From an uncultured Clostridia bacterium (GTDB lineage: Bacteria > Bacillota > Clostridia > Oscillospirales > Acutalibacteraceae): 5,114 bases of DNA. The position numbers and the translations under genes were made by a program. Under the pieces are notes generated by a model. It was given only the letters and a program-made list of their open reading frames with translations, was not told the DNA's origin and made no database searches. Of the stretch, positions 1 to 5,114 are shown piece after piece. Where the stretch lies: positions 1 through 5,114 of the forward strand of contig CAMCIX010000140.1 of the NCBI GenBank assembly GCA_945875045.1. Reading direction: 5' to 3'. Each line of letters starts with the position of its first letter. Position 1 is the stretch's first letter.

Positions 1-1
1 T

Positions 2-2704
2 ACGATATATGCCGAGGGGCAAAGACGGTATGTAGAATCCCTTTCCTCATACGCAAGGCAGTTTTTGGGACAGATGGAAAAACCGAATGTTGACACTATC
101 GAGGGGCTTTCTCCCGCGATTTCCATAGACCAGAAAACCACCTCTAAAAACCCGCGCTCAACCGTAGGCACGGTAACCGAAATTTACGATTATCTGCGCT
201 TGCTTTACGCAAGAGTGGGCGTTCCGCATTGCCCCGTTTGCGGTAAGGAGATAAGCCAACAGACCACCGACCAGATTGTGGATAGGGTTATGGCGCTCCC
301 CGCGGGCAGTAAAATCCAGATTTTGTCCCCCGTTGTAAAGGGCAGAAAGGGGGAGCATACAAAGGAGCTTGAGCACGCGAGAAAGCAGGGCTATGTAAGG
401 GTTCGGATAGACGGCAATATGTACGACCTTTCAGAGGAAATAAAGCTTGAAAAAAATAAAAAGCATATGATTGAGATTGTAGTCGACCGCCTTGTGGTAA
501 AGGACGAGATACGCTCCCGACTGGCGGGGAGTATTGAGACCGCCGCGGAAATATCGGGAGGTTTAATAGCGGTTGACGTGATAGGCGGGGAGGAGCTTCA
601 ATTTTCCCAAAGCTTCGCCTGCAACGAGCACGGAATAAGCATACCCGAGCTTACCCCCACAATGTTTTCCTTTAACAGTCCGTTCGGCGCCTGCCCCACC
701 TGTACGGGGCTTGGAATTTTTATGAAGGTGGACCCTCGGCTTGTTATTAACGACGAAAGCAAGTCTCTGCTTGACGGTGCGATAAGAGCCTCGGGCTGGG
801 GGGTTAACTCCTGGTTTGCTCCCGACTCGGGAACGATAGCTACTATGTATTATAACGGTCTTGCCGAGCATTACGGCTTTGATATAAATACGCCCTTTAA
901 GGATTTGTCGGACGAGGCAAAAAACGCCGTGCTTTACGGAACGGGCGGTGTAAAGCTAAAGCTTAAAAGGGGCAACACTTTAGGCGGCGGCAGCTACGAA
1001 GCGCCGTTTGAGGGGGTTATCAACAACCTTGAACGCCGTTATAAGGAAACCTCCAGCGATTACGCCCGCGCCGAGATTGAAAGCTATATGACCGAAAAGC
1101 CCTGTCCCGACTGTCACGGCAGAAGGCTAAAGCCCGAGTATTTAGCGGTCACAATAGGCGGCAAAAACATTATGGAATTTTGCGATATGTCGGTCACCGA
1201 CGAGCTTGAATTTATAAATTCTCTTGAGTTTGGCGAACGCGACACTATGATTTCCAAACCGATTTTAAAGGAAATCAGGGAAAGACTTACCTTCCTTAAA
1301 AGCGTGGGGCTTGAATATCTTAATCTCTCCCGCTCCTCGGGTACGCTTTCGGGCGGTGAGAGCCAGAGAATACGCCTTGCAACCCAGATAGGCTCTTCCC
1401 TTATGGGGGTGCTTTATATTCTTGACGAGCCGAGCATAGGACTGCATCAGCGTGATAACGACCGCCTTATCGCCACCTTAAAGCGCTTGCGCGACCTTGG
1501 AAATACCGTGATTGTAGTTGAGCACGACGAGGACACTATGCGCGCCGCCGATTACATTGTCGACGTAGGCCCCGGGGCGGGAATACACGGCGGAAATATC
1601 GTTTTTTCGGGAACCGTTCCCGAGCTTCAAAAATGCACCGAGTCGATAACCTCGGATTATCTAACCGGCAGAAAAAGGATTCCTGTACCCAAAACAAGGC
1701 GAAAGGGCAACGGTGCGTTTCTTGAAATTAAGGGCGCGGCGGAGAATAATCTTAAAAAGATTAACGTTAAAATTCCTCTCGGCACATTTATCTGCGTGAC
1801 GGGCGTTTCGGGGAGCGGAAAATCCTCCTTTGTAAACGATATTGTATATAAGGTGCTGGCAAATAAGCTCAACAAGGCAAAAACCGTACCGGGAGCCTAT
1901 AAATCCTTCTGCGGTATAGAAAATCTCGATAAGGTTATAAATATTGACCAAGCGCCTATCGGCAGAACTCCGCGCTCCAACCCCGCTACCTATACGGGGG
2001 TTTTCGGGGATATACGCGAGCTTTTCGCCTCTACTAAGGACGCGAAAATGCAGGGCTACACCGCGGGACGTTTCTCCTTTAATGTTAAGGGCGGACGGTG
2101 CGAAGCCTGTCAGGGCGACGGTATTTTGAAGATTGAAATGCACTTTTTGCCCGACATTTACGTTCCCTGCGAGGTCTGCGGCGGCAAACGCTACAACCGC
2201 GAGACACTTAACGTAAAGTATAAGGGCAAGAGCATTTACGACGTGCTTGAAATGACGGTTGAGGAGGGTATGAACTTTTTTGAGAGCATACCGAAGATTC
2301 ACCGCAAGCTTAAAACCCTCTTTGACGTGGGTCTCGGATACGTTAAAATCGGTCAGCCCGCCACAACCCTTTCGGGCGGCGAGGCACAGCGCGTAAAGCT
2401 TGCCGCCGAGCTTTCAAAGCGGGGTACGGGCAAGACTATTTATATTCTGGACGAGCCTACAACAGGTCTTCACACCGCCGACGTTCACAAGCTTATAGAG
2501 GTTTTACAGCGGTTTGTGGACGCGGGTAACACCGTGCTTGTAATCGAGCATAACCTTGACGTTATAAAAACCGCCGACTATATTATCGACTTAGGTCCCG
2601 AGGGCGGAGATAAGGGCGGAACGGTGGTTTGTATCGGCACTCCCGAAAAAATAGCCGATTGTGAAAAGTCCTATACGGGTAAATTCTTAAAGAAGTTGCT
2701 TTAA
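2..2704 (+). CDS. uvrA: UvrA, excinuclease ABC subunit A (5' partial)
   Basis: DNA damage-recognition ATPase of nucleotide excision repair; it dimerises, loads UvrB at lesions and acts in the cytoplasm on DNA. The reading frame is open from base 2 ([14 protein letters not shown], a UvrA hallmark), so the true start and the first Walker A lie about 40 residues upstream of the window; 900 codons remain and the C-terminus is complete. Visible in order: the CPVC pair (230-241), CNEH (620-631) with CPTC (692-703), CPDC (1103-1114), ABC signature LSGGESQ (1346-1366), Walker B LDEP with catalytic Glu at 1427 and an H-loop VEHD. The second ATPase domain has Walker [10 protein letters not shown] (1802-1828), the C-terminal zinc module CX2C-X19-CX2C (2099-2179), signature LSGGEAQ (2369-2389), Walker B LDEP (Glu at 2453) and IEHN. 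No frameshift or lost catalytic residue is seen. No uvrB or uvrC is in the window. No terminator follows, so read-through into the next gene is possible. Confidence 0.98.
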   Translation, partial: TIYAEGQRRYVESLSSYARQFLGQMEKPNVDTIEGLSPAISIDQKTTSKNPRSTVGTVTEIYDYLRLLYARVGVPHCPVCGKEISQQTTDQIVDRVMALPAGSKIQILSPVVKGRKGEHTKELEHARKQGYVRVRIDGNMYDLSEEIKLEKNKKHMIEIVVDRLVVKDEIRSRLAGSIETAAEISGGLIAVDVIGGEELQFSQSFACNEHGISIPELTPTMFSFNSPFGACPTCTGLGIFMKVDPRLVINDESKSLLDGAIRASGWGVNSWFAPDSGTIATMYYNGLAEHYGFDINTPFKDLSDEAKNAVLYGTGGVKLKLKRGNTLGGGSYEAPFEGVINNLERRYKETSSDYARAEIESYMTEKPCPDCHGRRLKPEYLAVTIGGKNIMEFCDMSVTDELEFINSLEFGERDTMISKPILKEIRERLTFLKSVGLEYLNLSRSSGTLSGGESQRIRLATQIGSSLMGVLYILDEPSIGLHQRDNDRLIATLKRLRDLGNTVIVVEHDEDTMRAADYIVDVGPGAGIHGGNIVFSGTVPELQKCTESITSDYLTGRKRIPVPKTRRKGNGAFLEIKGAAENNLKKINVKIPLGTFICVTGVSGSGKSSFVNDIVYKVLANKLNKAKTVPGAYKSFCGIENLDKVINIDQAPIGRTPRSNPATYTGVFGDIRELFASTKDAKMQGYTAGRFSFNVKGGRCEACQGDGILKIEMHFLPDIYVPCEVCGGKRYNRETLNVKYKGKSIYDVLEMTVEEGMNFFESIPKIHRKLKTLFDVGLGYVKIGQPATTLSGGEAQRVKLAAELSKRGTGKTIYILDEPTTGLHTADVHKLIEVLQRFVDAGNTVLVIEHNLDVIKTADYIIDLGPEGGDKGGTVVCIGTPEKIADCEKSYTGKFLKKLL

Positions 2705-2716
2705 ATTTACACATTA

Positions 2717-2745
2717 TTCACCAATAGGTCGGGTATTGCTATTAA
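2717..2745 (+). promoter_or_regulatory. Weak candidate sigma-A promoter before the three-gene unit
   Basis: TTCACC at 2717-2722 (4 of 6 matches to TTGACA) is followed after 17 bases by TATTAA at 2740-2745, which is preceded by TGC (extended -10 style). An alternative -10, TAAAAT, lies at 2743-2748. A transcript would start near 2752, just ahead of the ribosome binding site at 2756. Matches of this quality are common by chance in AT-rich gaps, and the unit could instead be read through from uvrA. Confidence 0.25.
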
Positions 2746-2755
2746 AATGTAGGGT

Positions 2756-2764
2756 AAGGGGTGA
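2756..2764 (+). promoter_or_regulatory. Ribosome binding site that favours the TTG start at 2773
   Basis: AAGGGGTGA differs from the full anti-16S complement AAGGAGGTGA by one missing base. It ends 8 bases before the TTG at 2773, an ideal spacing. The upstream GTG at 2761 lies inside this site, which makes that GTG an unlikely start. Confidence 0.6.
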
Positions 2765-2772
2765 AGCTAAAA

Positions 2773-3615
2773 TTGTTCGGATATATTAGAATCGCAAAGC
2801 CCGAGCTTAAAATCAAGGAGTACGAGGCTTATAAGGCGGTCTACTGCACACTTTGCCGCACTTTAGGTAGGGATTACGGAATTTGGACCCGCTTTACCCT
2901 AAGCTATGACTTCACCTTTTTGGCACTTTTAAATATGTCGCTGTCCGAGGGGTGCGACGGGGTTGAGCGTAAGATGTGTACCTGCAATCCGCTAAAAAAA
3001 TGCAACTACTGCAAGAGCGTCGATAAAATCAAAATGCCCGCCGCGGCGGCTATGATAATGGTATATTACAAGCTGCTCGATAATATTAAGGACGAAAAGG
3101 GCATAAAGAAGTTAGGATTTATTGGATTAAAACCGCTTTTCTCCCACGCGCACAAAAAGGCGGCTCGGCTTTATCCACAGGTTGAAGAAATTATAAGCCG
3201 TTACATTTCGGAGCAATCCGCGCTTGAAAATGATAACTGTACCGAGCTTGACAAAGCCGCCGACCCGACCGCAAAAGCCCTTTCCGCGCTTTTACAGCTT
3301 TTAAGCGAGGATAAATCGCAAAAGCGGGTGCTTGACCGTTTGGGCTACTGCCTTGGCAGATATATTTATATTTTGGACGCGGCGTGCGACCTCCCCGACG
3401 ATATTAAAGGCGGCTCTTATAACTGTCTAAAGGCTTCCCTTGAGGGAGAGCCGCAAAAATATGCAAGGGACAGAGCCGAGCCTCAGCTCTATTTCTGCGC
3501 TAACGAGGCGGGAAAGGCGTTTGAGCTGCTGGATATTAAAAAATACAGGACGATTCTCGGCAATATTATTTATTTGGGACTTGAGGATACATTCAAAAAG
3601 GAGTTAAAGGTATGA
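2773..3615 (+). CDS. DUF5685-family-like protein of unknown function (TTG start; GTG at 2761 is the alternative)
   Basis: I recognise the style of the clostridial DUF5685 family (from memory, not searched); its function is not known to me. I chose TTG at 2773 because it gives the family-typical opening MFGYIR and has the well-spaced site at 2756-2764; GTG at 2761 would add four residues (285 against 281 codons including stop). The protein is predicted soluble and mostly helical, with no signal peptide or clear membrane segment. Numbering from TTG, it has twelve cysteines, seven of them in the first 80 residues: YCTLC (C25, C28), C61, CTC (C69, C71) and CNYC (C77, C80), a possible metal site. 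Two Asp-rich stretches follow: DNIKD (D103, D107) and DAACDLPDD (D202, D206, D209, D210) just before KGGSYN. The spacing and DxxxD form recall class I isoprenoid synthases, but this is only a resemblance. Its TGA stop overlaps the ATG of the J-domain gene, suggesting coupled expression and a shared process. Confidence 0.85.
   Translation: MFGYIRIAKPELKIKEYEAYKAVYCTLCRTLGRDYGIWTRFTLSYDFTFLALLNMSLSEGCDGVERKMCTCNPLKKCNYCKSVDKIKMPAAAAMIMVYYKLLDNIKDEKGIKKLGFIGLKPLFSHAHKKAARLYPQVEEIISRYISEQSALENDNCTELDKAADPTAKALSALLQLLSEDKSQKRVLDRLGYCLGRYIYILDAACDLPDDIKGGSYNCLKASLEGEPQKYARDRAEPQLYFCANEAGKAFELLDIKKYRTILGNIIYLGLEDTFKKELKV
3598..3603 (+). promoter_or_regulatory. Ribosome binding site of the J-domain gene, inside the preceding gene
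   Basis: AAGGAG lies 8 bases before the ATG at 3612, within the last codons of the DUF5685-like gene. It gives the J-domain gene strong initiation of its own, beyond coupling through the ATGA overlap at 3612-3615. Confidence 0.7.
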
Positions 3616-4220
3616 AAGATCCGTACGCGGTATTGGGCGTTTCTAAAAACGCGAGCGACGACGAAATCAAAAACGCTTACAGGGAGCTTGCGCGCAAGTA
3701 TCACCCCGATAATTACACCGATAACCCGCTTTCCGACCTTGCGGGCGAGAAGATGAAGGAGATTAACGAGGCATACGACCAAATTATGAACTCCCGCCGT
3801 TCGGGCAAGCATAACAACGGCTATGCGGGCGGCTTTGATTCTAACGCGTCGTCATCATTTCCGGAGGTCAGAAGCCTTATCAATCAGGGCAGACTTGAAC
3901 AGGCGCAGGAGATACTGGACGGCGTTCCGCCCCAGTCTCGTAACGCCGAATGGTACTTCCTTAACGGCACGGTGCTTTATCGCCGAGGTTGGTTCGACCA
4001 AGCTTTTACAAGCTTTGCAACCGCTTCAAGAATGGACCCGTCTAATGTGGAATACCGCAACGCGGTAAACAATGCACAGCGCCAGCAGGGAAGACAGTAT
4101 AACCCTTATCGCACCTACGGGGGCACGGGAGGCTGCGACGGCTGTGATATTTGTTCAAGCCTTATCTGCGCCGACTGTTGCTGTGAATGTATGGGCGGAG
4201 ATTTAATTCCTTGCTGTTAG
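3612..4220 (+). CDS. J-domain (DnaJ-like) co-chaperone with TPR-like middle and Cys-rich C-terminus
   Basis: A 202-residue protein, much shorter than canonical DnaJ (about 370-380) and lacking its Gly/Phe region and four CXXCXGXG repeats, so it is not DnaJ itself. Residues 1-62 form a J-domain: DPYAVLGV, a basic helix II with [12 protein letters not shown] (H31-P32-D33, the motif that stimulates DnaK ATPase), and INEAYDQI in helix III. Residues 63-82 are a Gly/Asn/Ser linker. Residues 84-152 look like tetratricopeptide helices ([14 protein letters not shown], then [19 protein letters not shown] and [11 protein letters not shown]), a likely protein-binding surface. The tail has ten cysteines in residues 175-202: CDGCDIC, C186, CCCEC, then MGGDLIPCC at the very end. 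This suggests metal binding, lipidation or membrane association, none provable here. The ATG overlaps the preceding stop and is preceded by AAGGAG. It probably recruits the cell's general DnaK to a specialised client. Confidence 0.93.
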   Translation: MKDPYAVLGVSKNASDDEIKNAYRELARKYHPDNYTDNPLSDLAGEKMKEINEAYDQIMNSRRSGKHNNGYAGGFDSNASSSFPEVRSLINQGRLEQAQEILDGVPPQSRNAEWYFLNGTVLYRRGWFDQAFTSFATASRMDPSNVEYRNAVNNAQRQQGRQYNPYRTYGGTGGCDGCDICSSLICADCCCECMGGDLIPCC

Positions 4221-4232
4221 GTTGGCGATAAC

Positions 4233-4766
4233 TTGAAACAAAACGTTAAAATTACATTGTGCGGTATCACCGTCGCGCTTTCGGTGGTTTTTATGCTGCT
4301 GTCATATTTTCCTTATTTCACCTACGCAGTTCCCGCGATAACGGGACTGCTTACAATGATGCTCGTAATAGAGATAAATGTTAAATGGGCGTTCACGGCG
4401 TACATTGCCGCCTCGGCGTTGGTGTTTATATTCGCCGAGCCCGAAAGCAAGCTTATGTATATCTGCCTTTTCGGTTATTACCCGATACTAAAGGCTTTAA
4501 TTGAAAGAATTAACAAGCCTATTATTGAGTGGATTTTAAAGCTTGCGGTCTTTAACGCCGCCGCGGTCTTGATTTACGCGGTATTTGCGGGAATGTTCGG
4601 TATCTCGTTTGAGGATTTTGATACCTTTGGAAAATACGGCGCGTATATCTTTTTGAGTCTTGCAAATCTGGCTTTTGTGCTTTACGATATTGCGGCGTCA
4701 AGGCTTTCGGCAGTCTATATGATAAGGCTTCACCCTAAGATTGACAGATTGCTTAAAACTAAATAA
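4233..4766 (+). CDS. Small polytopic membrane protein of unknown function (TTG start)
   Basis: A 177-residue hydrophobic protein with about five or six likely membrane segments, near residues 7-25, 30-48, 50-68, 73-90, 100-121 and 136-160. Short charged loops separate them (for example AEPESK and KALIERINKP), and the C-terminus is basic (IDRLLKTK). The opening KQNVKITLCGITVALSVV and overall size resemble substrate-binding S components of ECF vitamin transporters and related clostridial membrane proteins. No signature allows a substrate to be named, and no ECF ATPase or T component is in the window. TTG at 4233 is preferred: the next in-frame start, ATG at 4293, would cut through the first membrane helix. 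The ribosome binding site is poor (AGG at 4219-4221). Initiation may therefore depend on ribosomes finishing the J-domain gene 12 bases upstream in the same frame. It is the last gene before the terminator at 4782. Confidence 0.82.
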   Translation: MKQNVKITLCGITVALSVVFMLLSYFPYFTYAVPAITGLLTMMLVIEINVKWAFTAYIAASALVFIFAEPESKLMYICLFGYYPILKALIERINKPIIEWILKLAVFNAAAVLIYAVFAGMFGISFEDFDTFGKYGAYIFLSLANLAFVLYDIAASRLSAVYMIRLHPKIDRLLKTK

Positions 4767-4781
4767 ATATGAATATAGAAA

Positions 4782-4819
4782 ACCCGACGCGGGAAAAATC
4801 TCACGTCGGGTATTTTTTT
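4782..4819 (+). terminator. Rho-independent terminator, probably bidirectional
   Basis: Arms ACCCGACG (4782-4789) and CGTCGGGT (4804-4811) form an 8 bp GC-rich stem. It can extend past a C/A mismatch by pairing GGGA (4791-4794) with TCTC (4799-4802), one of these pairs being G-U, around an AAAA loop. Seven Ts (4813-4819) follow on the plus strand. Read on the minus strand, the same hairpin is followed by TTTTC, a shorter T-run, directly after the acetyltransferase stop. It sits between two convergent genes, and its plus-strand T-run overlaps that gene's TAA. Confidence 0.9.
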
Positions 4820-5114
4820 ACACTAATTGCCCGGGCAATTTAAGCTTAACCTTGGGCGGAAACTCCCTGTCAAATTCCTCGGCGGCCTGGTCGCTTACAA
4901 AGTAGCCGTCGGGCGTTTTGTAAACTCCCGTAACCCCGTCAAGAAAACCGTCCCTTAATTGCTTTAGCAGAAAGTAGGGGACAACCTCCTCCCGTGGCTC
5001 GGCATAGTAATGAATACCGCTTTTGGAGGCGACGTCAAAGCCGCACTTGCCGTAGAAGTCGATATTGCCCTCCATACAGACAGCTCCTACTCCCATTTCA
5101 GCGGCTTTTTCAAG
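4818..5114 (-). CDS. GNAT-family N-acetyltransferase, C-terminal part (5' partial)
   Basis: Likely transfers an acetyl group from acetyl-CoA to an amine; the substrate is unknown. The frame runs open to the window edge (LEKAAEMGVGAV reads through the ATG at 5096), so that ATG is internal and the gene starts outside the window. 98 residues remain, perhaps the last 55-60% of a 170-180 residue protein. GVGAVCMEGNIDFYGKCGF matches the usual GNAT strand followed by the FYxxxGF motif. The acetyl-CoA pyrophosphate loop (R/QxxGxG/A) would lie upstream and cannot be checked. The later PYFLLKQL, LDGVTGVY and KLKLPGQL segments resemble a common clostridial YkwB/YhbS-like GNAT group, recalled from memory. 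It converges on the plus-strand unit and shares its terminator, so it is not part of that operon. Confidence 0.88.
   Translation of the reverse strand, partial: LEKAAEMGVGAVCMEGNIDFYGKCGFDVASKSGIHYYAEPREEVVPYFLLKQLRDGFLDGVTGVYKTPDGYFVSDQAAEEFDREFPPKVKLKLPGQLV

Noticed and set aside
65..67. TTG as the start of uvrA
   Set aside because: Conserved UvrA sequence ([12 protein letters not shown]) is in frame upstream to the window edge, so the gene begins outside the window.
1661..2302. A 213-codon open frame on the minus strand inside uvrA
   Set aside because: It lies wholly antisense to a strongly conserved UvrA domain, has no recognisable motif, and fits the open antisense frames expected from this codon usage. 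The other frames at 158-376, 563-871, 1265-1447, 1657-1875 and 1944-2129 are rejected for the same reason.
2722..2738. Possible hairpin CAATA/TATTG after uvrA as a terminator
   Set aside because: The stem is only 5 bp and AT-rich with no T-run after it, so it is not a credible intrinsic terminator.
3570..3812. Open frame on the minus strand over the start of the J-domain gene
   Set aside because: It is antisense to the well-supported J-domain, and its protein has no family character.
3823..4068. 81-codon plus-strand frame inside the J-domain gene
   Set aside because: It is out of frame with the convincing TPR-like coding sequence and its Arg-rich composition is typical of a shifted frame.
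4293..4295. ATG as the start of the membrane protein instead of TTG at 4233
   Set aside because: It would remove most of the first membrane helix, and the TTG start gives a typical short basic N-terminus.
5094..5096. ATG as the true start of the minus-strand acetyltransferase
   Set aside because: The frame stays open upstream with family-like residues (LEKAAE), and a start here would lack the acetyl-CoA binding half of the domain.

Overview
The window looks like chromosomal DNA of an anaerobic Gram-positive bacterium of the class Clostridia, probably an Oscillospirales/Ruminococcaceae-type gut lineage. The reasons are the clostridial style of UvrA, the pairing of a DUF5685-type protein with a Cys-rich J-domain protein, strong AGGAGG-like ribosome binding sites, frequent TTG starts and moderate GC content. 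This placement is an inference from protein style; no marker gene is present.

Layout: (1) 2-2704 (+) is the excision-repair ATPase UvrA, cut at its 5' end by the window edge. About 40 N-terminal residues, including the first Walker A, are missing; the other 900 codons are intact. (2) A 68-base gap with a weak candidate promoter and a clear Shine-Dalgarno leads into three tightly packed plus-strand genes. They are a Cys-rich, Asp-motif-bearing protein of the DUF5685 type (2773-3615, probable TTG start), a J-domain/TPR protein with a ten-cysteine tail (3612-4220, ATGA overlap with the gene before), and a small polytopic membrane protein (4233-4766, TTG start, 12 bases after the preceding stop). 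(3) A strong hairpin with a T-run at 4782-4819 ends this unit and probably also serves the convergent gene. (4) 4818-5114 (-) is the C-terminal part of a GNAT-family N-acetyltransferase, cut at its 5' end by the window edge.

UvrA and the acetyltransferase are ordinary genes. The least understood part is the three-gene unit at 2773-4766. Its genes are translationally coupled or nearly so. The first two products are both rich in cysteine, and the first carries two Asp-rich helical motifs about 100 residues apart that resemble the metal-binding motifs of class I isoprenoid synthases. A J-protein should recruit DnaK, so the unit could be a dedicated chaperone/metal or lipid-related module with a membrane partner. 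That is a hypothesis only. I see no mobile element, CRISPR array, tRNA, rRNA or riboswitch.
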